A stretch of 64,000 nt of DNA from NCBI GenBank assembly GCA_945882415.1, contig CAMCWC010000004.1:62001-126000 (forward strand), read 5' to 3'. The translations under genes were made by a program, and so were the position numbers. This document shows positions 33,985 through 42,433 of the stretch, piece by piece; the first letter of the stretch is position 1; the number at the start of each line of letters is the position of its first letter. A model generated the notes under the pieces. It had not been told where the DNA came from. It was given only the letters and a program-made list of their open reading frames with translations, and searched no databases. Source of the DNA: Chthonomonas calidirosea. Lineage in GTDB: Bacteria > Armatimonadota > Fimbriimonadia > Fimbriimonadales > Fimbriimonadaceae.

Positions 33985-34464
33985 ATGTCCGTTAAATCCA
34001 CCCTTCGACTTGAGAAATTCGACGAGTCTCACTTGTCGGCTCTTTTGTTGATTGAGCCGACGGTGAACACCGCACCTTGGTCCGAGCGTGCTTTTCGCAA
34101 CGAGCTGAACCACGACAACGGCATTTTTCGAGTAGCGATTCAGGACGGTGAGGTGGTCGGCTACGGCGGTGTTTGGCTCGTGATTGACGAGGCGCACATC
34201 ACGACGGTAGCGGTGAAGCCCGAGGTCCAGCGACAAGGAATCGGACGACGACTCGTAATCGAGTTGCTCTCGGCGGCCCGAGATCAAGGCATGCTTTGCA
34301 GCACGCTCGAGGTACGAGCTGGAAACGACGTGGCGATCCGACTTTACGAGCGACTCGGATTTCAACAGGCCGCCGTTCGGCGCAAGTACTACCCCGATAA
34401 TCAGGAAGACGCCGTCGTGATGTGGCTGTACGACCTGAAGAGTTGGGAGCCGCCGTTCCGGTGA
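33985..34464 (+). CDS. rimI: Ribosomal protein S18 alanine N-acetyltransferase RimI
   Basis: 159-residue GNAT enzyme. 'ITTVAVKPEVQRQGIGRRLV' is the acetyl-CoA loop, 'LEVRAGNDVAIRLYERLGF' and 'RRKYYPDNQEDAVVM' match RimI. It acetylates the N-terminus of S18 and perhaps other proteins. Its TGA overlaps the GTG start of tsaD, a classic bacterial rimI-tsaD pair. Confidence 0.9.
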   Translation: MSVKSTLRLEKFDESHLSALLLIEPTVNTAPWSERAFRNELNHDNGIFRVAIQDGEVVGYGGVWLVIDEAHITTVAVKPEVQRQGIGRRLVIELLSAARDQGMLCSTLEVRAGNDVAIRLYERLGFQQAAVRRKYYPDNQEDAVVMWLYDLKSWEPPFR

Positions 34465-35498
34465 GCCTCGTTCGTGACCTGAATTTCTTTACGAAGCCCT
34501 TGCTCGCGATCGAGTCGAGTTGCGACGAAACCAGTGCCGCCGTGTTGGTAGGCCGAGAGATTCGCTCGAACGTGATTGCGAGCCAAATCGAACTACACGC
34601 CAAGTGGGGCGGGGTCGTGCCGGAGGCCGCGTCCAGAGCGCACGTCGAGGCGATCATTCCGGTTGTTCGTGAAGCTTTAGATTCCGCTGGAGTCGCGCTC
34701 TCCGAAATTGGCGGAATTGCGATCACTAATCGCCCGGGGTTGGTGGGTGCGTTAAGCGTTGGGGTGACTTCCGCAAAAGCGCTCGCAATGTCGCTTGGCA
34801 TTCCGTTCTTGGGCGTTCATCACCTCGAAGGGCACCTTTGCAGCATCTTCGCGGAGCACGAGGATTTCCCTACGGAGCACGTCGCGCTTGTGGTTTCGGG
34901 TGGGCACACTGAGCTGGTTCACGTTCAGGCTCCGGGCCAATATCGATTGATTGGCGCGACGATCGATGACGCCGCCGGTGAAGCCTTCGATAAAGGGGCG
35001 CGCCTCTTGGGACTCGGGTATCCAGGTGGGCTTGCCGTCCAGCAAGCGGCCAAAGCGGGAAACCCGAAGCGATACAAACTGCCGGTCGGCTTACGCGGAG
35101 ATACGACCGACTTTAGTTTCAGCGGTCTGAAGACGGCTATGCTTCGGCTCACCGAGGTTGAAGGCGATCGAATCAACATTGCCGACGCGGCTGCGAGCCT
35201 TCAGGAGGCGATTGTCAGCGTGCTGGTCAAGCGGACATTTCTCGCGATCGATGAAACGGGTGTGCGTGCCCTTTCGCTCGTGGGTGGTGTGGCGGCGAAC
35301 GTTGCCCTTCGCGAGCGACTCTCAGATGAGGCTCGGAAGCGAGGTATCGCCTTTGCCGTGCCAGCGTTTTCGCTTTGCACAGACAATGCCGCGATGATTG
35401 GTTTGGCCGGGTCTTGGCGCCTCGAGCGAGGCGAGCGATCCGACGTCAGCCTAGATGCGCTACCGAATGCGGACATTTGGGATGCGAATCCGGTCTAA
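34461..35498 (+). CDS. tsaD: tRNA N6-threonylcarbamoyladenosine transferase TsaD
   Basis: 345 residues from the GTG at 34461. 'LAIESSCDETSAAV', the metal pair in 'HHLEGHLCS', 'VVSGGHTELVHV' and 'DDAAGEAFDKGARLLGLGYPG' are all family-typical, as is 'SGLKTAMLR'. It transfers the threonylcarbamoyl group made by TsaC (gene at 15587) onto A37 of ANN-decoding tRNAs. TsaB and TsaE are not in the window. Confidence 0.96.
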   Translation: MSLVRDLNFFTKPLLAIESSCDETSAAVLVGREIRSNVIASQIELHAKWGGVVPEAASRAHVEAIIPVVREALDSAGVALSEIGGIAITNRPGLVGALSVGVTSAKALAMSLGIPFLGVHHLEGHLCSIFAEHEDFPTEHVALVVSGGHTELVHVQAPGQYRLIGATIDDAAGEAFDKGARLLGLGYPGGLAVQQAAKAGNPKRYKLPVGLRGDTTDFSFSGLKTAMLRLTEVEGDRINIADAAASLQEAIVSVLVKRTFLAIDETGVRALSLVGGVAANVALRERLSDEARKRGIAFAVPAFSLCTDNAAMIGLAGSWRLERGERSDVSLDALPNADIWDANPV

Positions 35499-35516
35499 GT
35501 CTCGTAACTTGTCATT

Positions 35517-35729
35517 GTGGTCTTCGATCCGACTCCCATCCGACGTTGCGTCTGCTTTAACGTAACCTTTGAGGAGCTATCGGAAGCGGGAGTTGCTACC
35601 CTAGAAGAAGCCAGCGAGAGGTTTGGTTGCGGCACGAAGTGTGGCACCTGTCGGCCGTACATCACGAAAATGCTTGTGACCGGCGAAACGGCGTTCTCGA
35701 TTGACGCCGATGTGAGTCAAGCAGCCTAA
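35517..35729 (+). CDS. Small BFD-like [2Fe-2S] protein
   Basis: 70 residues, GTG start. 'RRCVCFNVTFEEL' and 'FGCGTKCGTCRPYI' give the CxC...CxxxxCxxC pattern of the bacterioferritin-associated-ferredoxin fold ([2Fe-2S], helix-turn-helix). It could pass electrons for iron release or serve another oxidoreductase; no bacterioferritin is adjacent. It ends 6 nt from the convergent xerD. Confidence 0.82.
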   Translation: MVFDPTPIRRCVCFNVTFEELSEAGVATLEEASERFGCGTKCGTCRPYITKMLVTGETAFSIDADVSQAA

Positions 35730-35735
35730 CGGGAT

Positions 35736-36638
35736 TTATTGGCGCGGGTGGGCATCGAGGTACCGCTTCCTAATCTCGTCCATTTCCAGTTGCGTGTAAA
35801 CCTGGGTTGTGGCGATGGACTCGTGCCCAAGCAATTCCTGAACGGCCCGGAGGTCGGCGCCGCCCTGCAAAAGGTGCACGGCATAGGTGTGCCGCAAGGT
35901 GTGCGGCGACAAATGGCCTTCAATGCCCGCGAGGGTGGCCATTCGCCGAATGCGCTGGTACGCAGTCTGGCGTGCCATCACCTTTCCGGTATCGCTGATG
36001 ATGAGTTGTTCCATCGGCTTTTTGAGGAGCTTGGGTCTCGCTTCATCAAGATATTGTCGAAGCCACCGCGCGGTTTCATCGGGAAGTGGAACCACGCGGG
36101 TCTTGCCGCGCTTTCCGGTCACCCGAATGACCTGATCGTTCAATCGGACGGCATCCAGGGTTATTCCGACGGCTTCGGAGATTCTCAGTCCTGCTCCGTA
36201 AATGAGTTCAAAAAGAGCCCGGTCTCGGTAGGTCGCGGCTTCTTCCGGGACCGCTGCGGCAAGAAGCTCATTGACCTTAGGCTTTGTCAGTGCCTTAGGA
36301 AGGGTCTTCGGTGGCTTAAATCCTCCGGTGCTGGGGAGGTCAATCGTTGGCCCCGCATTGTTCCGCTTCAGGAACTTAAGAAAAGATCGCAGGGCACTCA
36401 CGCGGCGTTGAGCGCTCGTTCGAGCCATTGGGGCACCAAGGGTTGCCTCAAAGCTCAGAAGCATCGGCATGGTCAGTTGAGACCAGTGGGGCAGTTCTTG
36501 ACCGGCGAAGTGGATCGCGATGGCGTGGAGGTCGTTCTGATAGGCGAGGAGGGTGTGTTCGCTGGCTCCTCGTTCATGCTTCAAATGGTCGAGGAACCAG
36601 GCAACGTCTTGCTTCAGTTCGTCGACTTTCGTTTCCAT
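35736..36638 (-). CDS. xerD: Tyrosine recombinase XerD/XerC
   Basis: 300 residues, the Xer length. N-terminal SAM-like core-binding domain (about 5-95), then the catalytic domain with Arg in 'GAGLRISEAV', Lys in 'TGKRGKTR', 'SPHTLRHTYA' (His, Arg), 'LGHESIATT' (His) and Tyr in 'QVYTQ'. It resolves chromosome dimers at dif with its partner recombinase. Housekeeping Xer is favoured over a phage or integron integrase by length and context. It overlaps the upstream glycosyltransferase gene by 25 nt. Confidence 0.9.
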   Translation of the reverse strand: METKVDELKQDVAWFLDHLKHERGASEHTLLAYQNDLHAIAIHFAGQELPHWSQLTMPMLLSFEATLGAPMARTSAQRRVSALRSFLKFLKRNNAGPTIDLPSTGGFKPPKTLPKALTKPKVNELLAAAVPEEAATYRDRALFELIYGAGLRISEAVGITLDAVRLNDQVIRVTGKRGKTRVVPLPDETARWLRQYLDEARPKLLKKPMEQLIISDTGKVMARQTAYQRIRRMATLAGIEGHLSPHTLRHTYAVHLLQGGADLRAVQELLGHESIATTQVYTQLEMDEIRKRYLDAHPRQ

Positions 36639-38290
36639 ACCATCAACTCTGGACGGATGTACTCCAAGTCATGGATGCGAATCCCATCGATTCCGAAGGC
36701 TTTGTCGATTTCGTAGTCCTTTTTGATCGCTTCCATGAAAGTTACCGCCCGGTCCACGAGGAGCTTTTCAACCGGATCTTTCGGTTCAATTCCGGCGGCT
36801 TTGATCCGAAGCGGATCGCCATACTCGAACGAGCTAATGGCGATGCGGTCTGGTTTTGTTTGCTCGAGCAAGCCTAAGTTAAACGCATACGGGTCATCGG
36901 GTGATTGCGCAAAGAAGACGGTTGGAGGATTTGCGGTCTCTTGCATTTCGCCAAGCCTTGAGCTGAGCGAAGCCTGAGGGCCGAGAGTTGCGTTGCGATA
37001 GGTGGGCGCCGTATAAAACCACGGCAGGCTAGCAATCCCGACGTTGCCCTGCTGCGTGCGCAAATATTGAACCGCACTATCTCGGGGGTCGTCTCCGGTC
37101 ATCCAAAGGGTTAGGTTAATCGCCTGGCGCATTCCACCCGGATCGATTCCTCCGATTCCGGCAATGCCGAGGGCAGCGCCGATCCGACCGAGGTTCGGCT
37201 GTTTCTCGCAGTAGTCCATGAACACCCCAAACCCAGCGGCGAGGCCGACGATAAGAGGGAAAGTGTAGCGAAGGAACTTCACCTCAGCACGACCGATGAG
37301 AACGAAGTAGATCAGCGCAAAAGCGATGATCGCAAAAATCCAAGGCTGTTTCTGCCGTGCCCCGATTCCGAGACCCAGAATTCCGAGGAGCGTTAGAAGC
37401 GGACCGATGCCGACGAGAAGATTGCTGATGTGATACAGGAACCCGGACGAGGTTCCGACAAACACCAGACCGTGCCCGGTGCTGGTGTGAGCCATTTCGT
37501 ATTTGAAGTCGGTGAGAAACTCGGTGGTGTCCAGCAGGACACCGGGGGTGCAGATCACGAAAGAAAGCAGCGCGACCCCAATCGCAGCGGCGGAGAGCTT
37601 TAGCCAATCCTTCCTGGCGCCGAAGAACGCGGCAATTACGAGAGTCGCGAGAACGAGGATGCCGGTGTACTTGGTTCCAGCGCTGAGACCAGCGAAGAGT
37701 CCGCTAAGCATCGCCCAGCGCATCAGGTTCTTGGGCTCAGGATCGTCCTCCGTGGGTAGCAAAAGAACGGCAAAGAAGGTCGAGGCAGCGAGAAGGAATG
37801 TCGCGGGCACATCAACGGTTTGGAACCGGGAATGAACCACAAACGCCGGCGCAACGAGCGGAACAAGCGCTCCGAAGACGGCCCCAAACTGCCCAACGAA
37901 TCGTCGAAGCGTTAGGAACACGAACACCACGGTTCCGGCCCCGCAAAGGGCGCTGAGCCATCGACCCACTTGGTGAATGCGAGACACCCAAGCCCAGGTG
38001 CTGTTCGCGTCGTTCTCTGCCGGTCCGCCGGTGTACGCCGTTACGGCATCCGACGCAACCCGAAGCACCGTGAGATACAGCGTTCCGTAGTTATAAAACC
38101 CGGGGGTGAACTTGCCTTGGGTCGGGACGATCTGTTGCGAAGCAGCGAAGATCGGGAGTTCATCCGGGTGATAGCTCTGATTGTGGAGATCGTTTTGCAG
38201 TCCCCAACCGATGCCAAAGCCGCGGAGGCCAAGGGCGAGGATAAACAGCCCGATGGCGATCCACAGGTTGAGCTTCTTCGGCGACTTCAC
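36614..38290 (-). CDS. GT39/PMT-like membrane glycosyltransferase
   Basis: 558 residues with about ten membrane helices. The first outside loop has the DE-type motif ('YHPDELPIF') expected for polyprenyl-phosphate-sugar-dependent GT-C enzymes, and the C-terminal 130 residues form a soluble domain. It probably transfers a sugar from a lipid carrier to protein or glycan outside the cytoplasmic membrane; the acceptor is unknown. It starts 15 nt downstream of the next gene's end and overlaps xerD. Confidence 0.78.
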   Translation of the reverse strand: MKSPKKLNLWIAIGLFILALGLRGFGIGWGLQNDLHNQSYHPDELPIFAASQQIVPTQGKFTPGFYNYGTLYLTVLRVASDAVTAYTGGPAENDANSTWAWVSRIHQVGRWLSALCGAGTVVFVFLTLRRFVGQFGAVFGALVPLVAPAFVVHSRFQTVDVPATFLLAASTFFAVLLLPTEDDPEPKNLMRWAMLSGLFAGLSAGTKYTGILVLATLVIAAFFGARKDWLKLSAAAIGVALLSFVICTPGVLLDTTEFLTDFKYEMAHTSTGHGLVFVGTSSGFLYHISNLLVGIGPLLTLLGILGLGIGARQKQPWIFAIIAFALIYFVLIGRAEVKFLRYTFPLIVGLAAGFGVFMDYCEKQPNLGRIGAALGIAGIGGIDPGGMRQAINLTLWMTGDDPRDSAVQYLRTQQGNVGIASLPWFYTAPTYRNATLGPQASLSSRLGEMQETANPPTVFFAQSPDDPYAFNLGLLEQTKPDRIAISSFEYGDPLRIKAAGIEPKDPVEKLLVDRAVTFMEAIKKDYEIDKAFGIDGIRIHDLEYIRPELMVWKRKSTN

Positions 38291-38305
38291 GATTCGGCAG
38301 TGTAC

Positions 38306-39373
38306 TTAGCCTTTCGATTTGCCCTTGGTTTTGCCCTTAGGCGGCGGAGTCTTTTTGGCCGGAGCCTTCTTGGCTGGTGCGGCCTTGGTCACGCTAAGCA
38401 AGGACATCACCGTTCGGCCCTTGAGTTTTTGCTCAACCAAGGGGTCGTTTTCTTGCTCGGTTAAGACCAGTTCAAAACCACCTTCTGATTCGGCAACTGC
38501 TCCCAATGTTCTTCCGGTCGCTGGATCGATATCGTAGGTGACCTTTGCCTTCAGCCGAAGGGGGAACCGCTTAATCCCGGTGACCTCTTCATCAACCTCG
38601 GCAAGTTGATTTAGGAACTGACTCAGGTCCGTTTCGTGATTCAGATCAGCGTCGATTCGGTACACATCCTTTGGGCCGCGCTTTGTGGTGCCCTTGAAAG
38701 TGTAGGTAATGTCGAGCCGCTGGACGGCTTGCTTGCCATCGGTGCCCTTGAGCTTCTGAGGCTGGAAACCGACGGTGCGCTTCCAGCTATCTCCGACAAC
38801 AACCTCATCGAAAGGGAACTTTGGATTGAAGTCGAGGGATGAGTCGAGCGAGCCTATGAATACGGAGAGCCGCTGGACCTCTTCGATAAACACGCCGAAA
38901 AAGTCTTGGGCACGCTTTGCGAGCGCTGACTTGGTCGCTAGGTTGAGTTTGTCGGCCGCCGCCTTTTCCTTCTTTGGCGGATTGAGATCCTTATCGGCCA
39001 AGACTTCGTTGATTGGCGACATGGTCAGCAAGTAGTTGAAATTGATCTTCTCGGTGGTCGTTTTGATGCCTGAGTCGAACGTCTCACCCTCGATCACTTT
39101 GATCGTGGGGCGTCGATAAATGACGTCGGCGATGCCGTCTGGTTTGAGCTGCTTAACTTCGGTGGTGAAGTCGTACTCCAAGCCCTCATCTTGCGGAATG
39201 AAGGTTCGCAGTTCGCCGGCGCGGACCTGAATCTGGATGTCCGCTCGCACGCGATAGGTTGACTTTTCTCCGAGGACGTACGTCCTCGTAAGCGTGACCG
39301 GTTTGGCTTGGGCTTGCTGGATCGGAAAGGCGCTCAGAAAAGCAAGCACGGCGATGGGGCTCATGCCAGACAT
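38306..39373 (-). CDS. Secreted protein of unknown function
   Basis: 355 residues with a signal peptide (about 1-23, 'QQAQA'). The body is beta-rich with strands such as 'YDFTTEVKQLKPDGIADVIY' and 'YTFKGTTKRGPKDVYRI', similar in texture to DUF6263-type proteins, and ends in a Lys/Pro/Ala/Gly tail ('KKTPPPKGKTKGKSKG') that may bind peptidoglycan or nucleic acid. No enzyme motif is seen. Confidence 0.65.
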   Translation of the reverse strand: MSGMSPIAVLAFLSAFPIQQAQAKPVTLTRTYVLGEKSTYRVRADIQIQVRAGELRTFIPQDEGLEYDFTTEVKQLKPDGIADVIYRRPTIKVIEGETFDSGIKTTTEKINFNYLLTMSPINEVLADKDLNPPKKEKAAADKLNLATKSALAKRAQDFFGVFIEEVQRLSVFIGSLDSSLDFNPKFPFDEVVVGDSWKRTVGFQPQKLKGTDGKQAVQRLDITYTFKGTTKRGPKDVYRIDADLNHETDLSQFLNQLAEVDEEVTGIKRFPLRLKAKVTYDIDPATGRTLGAVAESEGGFELVLTEQENDPLVEQKLKGRTVMSLLSVTKAAPAKKAPAKKTPPPKGKTKGKSKG

Positions 39374-39403
39374 GATAGCCTAGCATTTGCGCCATCGCCG
39401 CAG

Positions 39404-39429
39404 AAATCTCACCGCTCGGGATGAGATTT
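39404..39429 (-). terminator. Hairpin at the end of the acyl-CoA dehydrogenase gene
   Basis: AAATCTCA/TGAGATTT, a perfect 8-bp stem with a 10-base loop, begins inside the stop codon region of the acyl-CoA dehydrogenase. The following T-run is only TTTCT, so efficiency is uncertain. Confidence 0.45.
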
Positions 39430-40540
39430 ACTTCGTGATCTGTTTGGCGATGACCATCCGCTGGATTTCTGAGCAGCCTTCGCCAATTTCGGTGAGCTTG
39501 GCGTCTCGCCAGAGCTTCTCGACAAGGAACTCGCGGGTCATGCCTCGGCCACCGTGGATCTGGACCGCTCGGTTGGTCACGCGATTTGCGGTTTCGCTAC
39601 TGTAAAGCTTCGCGATGGAGCTTTCCTTGATGATCGGAAGACCCATGTCGAAGAGCTGGGCTCCTTTCTGGAGCAACAAGCGAGCGGCTTCGACTTCGAC
39701 TTCGCTGTCAGCGAGCATGTTCTGCACGCTCTGCATATCGCAGAGCCGGCGATTGAACTGTTCGCGCTGCTTGGAGTACTCGACAGCCAGTTCGTGAGCC
39801 TTTTCAGCGATTCCGACCGCCATTCCGGCGATGCCAAGTCGACCCCGGTAGAGCAAGCCGATCGCTTCTTCGAACTTACATGGCGTGTGCCAGCCAACGG
39901 CGTTGTTTAAGCCGAACTGCACGGTGTTCGAGGCGGAAACTCCGACGGTGTGAATTCGCTTTTCGAGGGTGAATCCAGGTTGATTGGTTTCCAGGAGGAA
40001 CGCGCTGAGCTCTTTTTCGGAGGTTCGCGCGATGATCACGATGAGGTCGGCTTTGCCGCCGTTCGTGATGAACATCTTTCGCCCGGTGATGTTGTAGAAG
40101 CCGTCTCGACCTTCGATCGGCTCGGCGACGGTCTTGACTCGGCGCGCATCCGATCCGGCGTCTGGCTCGGTGAGTCCCCAAGCGACCTTCACGCGGCCGG
40201 CAGTGACGTCGGCCAAGTACTTTTCTTGCTGTTCCGGGGTGCCAAACGCTACGATGTGAGCGACGACGAGAGCATTGATGGCCGCGACGTTCATTGCCAA
40301 CGCAGGGTCGCCCTTTGCCAGTTCACGAATCGCTTCGCAATATGCGGCACAGCTGACGCCGCCTTGATCGACGGGCAGGCCCATCTTGAGCAGACCGACG
40401 GTGCCGAGCTTCTCCCAGATTTCGTCGTCGAAACCTGTTTGCTCTTCCCATTTTCGGGTGTTTGGTAGAACGTCATTCGCGACGAACTCGCGGACTCGAT
40501 CTAGAAAGGTTGATTCTTCGGGATGGATGGATAGATACAT
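39428..40540 (-). CDS. Acyl-CoA dehydrogenase
   Basis: 370 residues. FAD and substrate motifs 'AWGLTEPDAGSDARRV', 'KMFITNGGKADLIVI', 'QREQFNRRL' and the catalytic Glu354 in 'EIGEGCSEIQRMVIAKQI' match short- to medium-chain acyl-CoA dehydrogenases. It introduces the alpha-beta double bond in fatty-acid or branched-chain acyl-CoA oxidation. It is divergent from the B12-domain regulator, which may control it; the multifunctional beta-oxidation protein at 43385 would act next. Confidence 0.92.
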   Translation of the reverse strand: MYLSIHPEESTFLDRVREFVANDVLPNTRKWEEQTGFDDEIWEKLGTVGLLKMGLPVDQGGVSCAAYCEAIRELAKGDPALAMNVAAINALVVAHIVAFGTPEQQEKYLADVTAGRVKVAWGLTEPDAGSDARRVKTVAEPIEGRDGFYNITGRKMFITNGGKADLIVIIARTSEKELSAFLLETNQPGFTLEKRIHTVGVSASNTVQFGLNNAVGWHTPCKFEEAIGLLYRGRLGIAGMAVGIAEKAHELAVEYSKQREQFNRRLCDMQSVQNMLADSEVEVEAARLLLQKGAQLFDMGLPIIKESSIAKLYSSETANRVTNRAVQIHGGRGMTREFLVEKLWRDAKLTEIGEGCSEIQRMVIAKQITK

Positions 40541-40643
40541 AGCTCGCCTTTGAGAGAATCTCTCCCTGGGATTTACAGCTATTTTACCGGCATGGTTACC
40601 TTTAGACCCTCAGATTTATTCTTCAGTAATTTTTTATGACGAA

Positions 40644-40672
40644 ACATATCAGTCGCGCGTATTGTAATATGT
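40644..40672. promoter_or_regulatory. Inverted repeat, candidate operator for the B12-domain regulator
   Basis: ACATAT (40644-40649) and ATATGT (40667-40672) form an inverted repeat with a 17-base spacer, ending 10 bases before the regulator's ATG and inside the 142-base divergent region shared with the acyl-CoA dehydrogenase. AT-rich dyads of this kind suit an autoregulating repressor. Confidence 0.4.
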
Positions 40673-40682
40673 CAAGGTCAAT

Positions 40683-41636
40683 ATGATAAACGTCTATGAA
40701 GAACTCGGAGATACTTCGCGTCGCCAAATTCTGGCGGAGCTTCGAGCGGGGCATAGGAACGTCTCGGAAATTTGTGAAGCCACGGATCTGAAGCAGCCGA
40801 ATGTGAGCAACCACCTCGCACGAATGCGAGCACGCGGCATCGTTCGAGCCACCAAATCGGGCCGACAGGTCTATTACAGCCTTGCTACGCCAGAGATTGA
40901 AGCGATTGTGAACTCTGTATTCACGCAGCCTGAGTTGCGCGCAGCAGACGTGCACCTTGGCGAACTGGCCAAAGAGTACGCCCGAGCCGCGGTTCAGGGT
41001 GATGAGCAGACTTGCTCCGAGATCATGGACGCCGCATTCCGCGCGCAAGTCTCGCTGATCGAAATCTACGAGGACTTGTTGGCCCCCGCCATGACGATGG
41101 TTGGGAACTGGTGGAAGGTCGAGGCGATTGACGAGGCCCAGGAGCACATGGCCAGCGCGGTTACGGAGCGAATGTTGGCTCGAACCTCGCAGATCATGGG
41201 ACCAATGCGTCGGCACGGCCGGGTTGCCCTTCTTGGCTGCGCGCCTAACTCTTGGCACGTCATCGGACTTAGAATGATTGGTGATTACCTTCGCTTACAT
41301 GGATGGCGCACGCTATTCCTCGGTGCCAATGTGCCAGTCAAGAGCTTCATCACCACGGTGCGAAACCATCGACCGACTTTGGTTCTGTTGAGCTGTGCAG
41401 CAGAAGAGAGCGCGGCGGACACGGAAGCCTTGCTGAAAGAGCTCGTTCGCGTCCGAGACCGTCGCCAGCCTTACACGATTGGCGTAGGTGGCGCGATGGT
41501 CAATCAGGATCCGGCGCGCTTCCTATCGGCAGGAGCCGACTTTGCCGCGAAGGACCTGCGTTCGTTCGCGACGGAGCATCTGCCGAACATGGACGCCCGC
41601 AGTGCCGAGCAAGAGAACGCGGCGTCTCGGAACTAA
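40683..41636 (+). CDS. ArsR-type regulator with CarH-like B12-binding sensor
   Basis: 317 residues. Residues 5-75 are an ArsR-like winged helix ('LKQPNVSNHLARMRARGIV', 'GRQVYYSLA'). About 95-180 form the four-helix bundle of CarH/MerR-B12 regulators with the exact W-x9-EH motif (W144, E154, H155), and 180-300 form a B12-binding Rossmann domain with the probable cobalt-ligand H192 in 'NSWHVIGLRM' and 'LFLGANVP'. CarH proteins repress in the dark with adenosylcobalamin and are released by light. Here the DNA-binding part is ArsR-like rather than MerR-like. Likely target is its own operon or the divergent dehydrogenase. Confidence 0.82.
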   Translation: MINVYEELGDTSRRQILAELRAGHRNVSEICEATDLKQPNVSNHLARMRARGIVRATKSGRQVYYSLATPEIEAIVNSVFTQPELRAADVHLGELAKEYARAAVQGDEQTCSEIMDAAFRAQVSLIEIYEDLLAPAMTMVGNWWKVEAIDEAQEHMASAVTERMLARTSQIMGPMRRHGRVALLGCAPNSWHVIGLRMIGDYLRLHGWRTLFLGANVPVKSFITTVRNHRPTLVLLSCAAEESAADTEALLKELVRVRDRRQPYTIGVGGAMVNQDPARFLSAGADFAAKDLRSFATEHLPNMDARSAEQENAASRN

Positions 41637-41679
41637 GCGGAGCTGATCGCACGGTTCCCCCTAGTCGTATACTAACTTC

Positions 41680-41901
41680 GTGGCAGAACGCGGTCAAATG
41701 ATAGGGGGAAAAGGGCGAGTCTCAGATCCTGACCGCTCTTACGACCGCGAATTCTGGGCGGCAGCGACCTCGGAAGAAAGGATTCGAGCCATGTTTGAGT
41801 TCACCGAACTCTATCACGAGGTGATTCATCCTGGCAGCGGGTCTGAACGACTGGATCGATCTGTTGGCGGCGTTCGACGCCGCGGAGAACCCGAGAACTA
41901 A
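41680..41901 (+). CDS. Small hypothetical protein
   Basis: 73 residues, GTG start (an ATG at 41698 would give 67). 'DREFWAAATSEERIRAMFEF' resembles the short orphan proteins seen beside nucleotidyltransferase-type toxins, where they may be antitoxins, but no such gene is adjacent. It ends 23 nt before a strong bidirectional terminator. Moderate confidence that it is expressed. Confidence 0.5.
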   Translation: MAERGQMIGGKGRVSDPDRSYDREFWAAATSEERIRAMFEFTELYHEVIHPGSGSERLDRSVGGVRRRGEPEN

Positions 41902-41924
41902 ACGGAAAAAACCTGACGCACAAA

Positions 41925-41960
41925 AAACTCGTCCTGCCGCGAAAGCGGCAGGACGAGTTT
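41925..41960 (-). terminator. Bidirectional terminator after rplT
   Basis: A perfect 16-bp stem with a GAAA/TTTC tetraloop. On the minus strand it is followed by T6 (downstream of rplT); on the plus strand by GTTTGCGTTT after the small gene. Confidence 0.93.
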
Positions 41961-41969
41961 GCGTTTGAA

Positions 41970-42335
41970 TTAGGCCTTTGCTGCGCGGGCGGCTTTCGCC
42001 TGGGCGACGACGGCTTTGAAAGCGTCCATGTCGGCAATCGCCAGTTCACTGAGCATCTTTCGGTTGACTTGAATGCCACCAACGGTAAGTCCGTGGATGA
42101 ATTCGCTGTATTTGATGTCGCAGTGGGTGCAGGCGGCGGTGATTCGGACGATCCAGAGTCGTCGGAAATCTCGCTTACGGCGGCGACGGTCGCGGAAGGC
42201 ATATTGCCCCGCTTTCATCACCTGTTCGTGAGCGCGCTTGAAGACGTTCTTCTTACGTCCCCAATAGCCGGATGCTGCTTCGATGACCTTCTTGTGCCGT
42301 TTGTGGCGCATAAGGCCGCGTTTTACACGTGCCAT
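41970..42335 (-). CDS. rplT: 50S ribosomal protein L20
   Basis: 121 residues, the family length. 'MARVKRGLMRHKRHKKVIEA', 'GRKKNVFKRAHEQVMKAGQYAFRDRR' in part, and 'LWIVRITAA' are L20 hallmarks; the N-terminal arm is very basic. It binds 23S rRNA early in 50S assembly. A strong AGGAG lies ten bases before the ATG. Last gene of infC-rpmI-rplT. Confidence 0.97.
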   Translation of the reverse strand: MARVKRGLMRHKRHKKVIEAASGYWGRKKNVFKRAHEQVMKAGQYAFRDRRRRKRDFRRLWIVRITAACTHCDIKYSEFIHGLTVGGIQVNRKMLSELAIADMDAFKAVVAQAKAARAAKA

Positions 42336-42413
42336 ATATTAATGTTTCTCCTTTGGTTGCGTACCGGGTCCCATCCTGCAGCCTAAGGCCGGGAGGTAGT
42401 GGTAGAGATCGTG

Positions 42414-42431
42414 GACCGAGTTTCCTCGGTC
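42414..42431 (-). promoter_or_regulatory. Hairpin in the rpmI-rplT spacer
   Basis: GACCGAG-GAAA-CTCGGTC, a 7-bp stem with a GNRA tetraloop, starts just after the rpmI stop. The spacer to rplT (98 bases) also holds CCGG-rich pairs. In many bacteria L20 binds its own leader; this spacer could do so, or the hairpin may partly terminate. Confidence 0.4.
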
Positions 42432-42433
42432 AA

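Noticed and set aside
35736-36638. Xer-type gene as a mobile integrase
   Set aside because: Length, motifs and neighbours fit a housekeeping XerD/XerC; no attachment repeats or cargo are seen.
39245-39270. TTGACTTTTCTC match to the intergenic repeat
   Set aside because: It lies inside the coding frame of the secreted unknown and lacks the rest of the repeat; chance match of about 16 bases.
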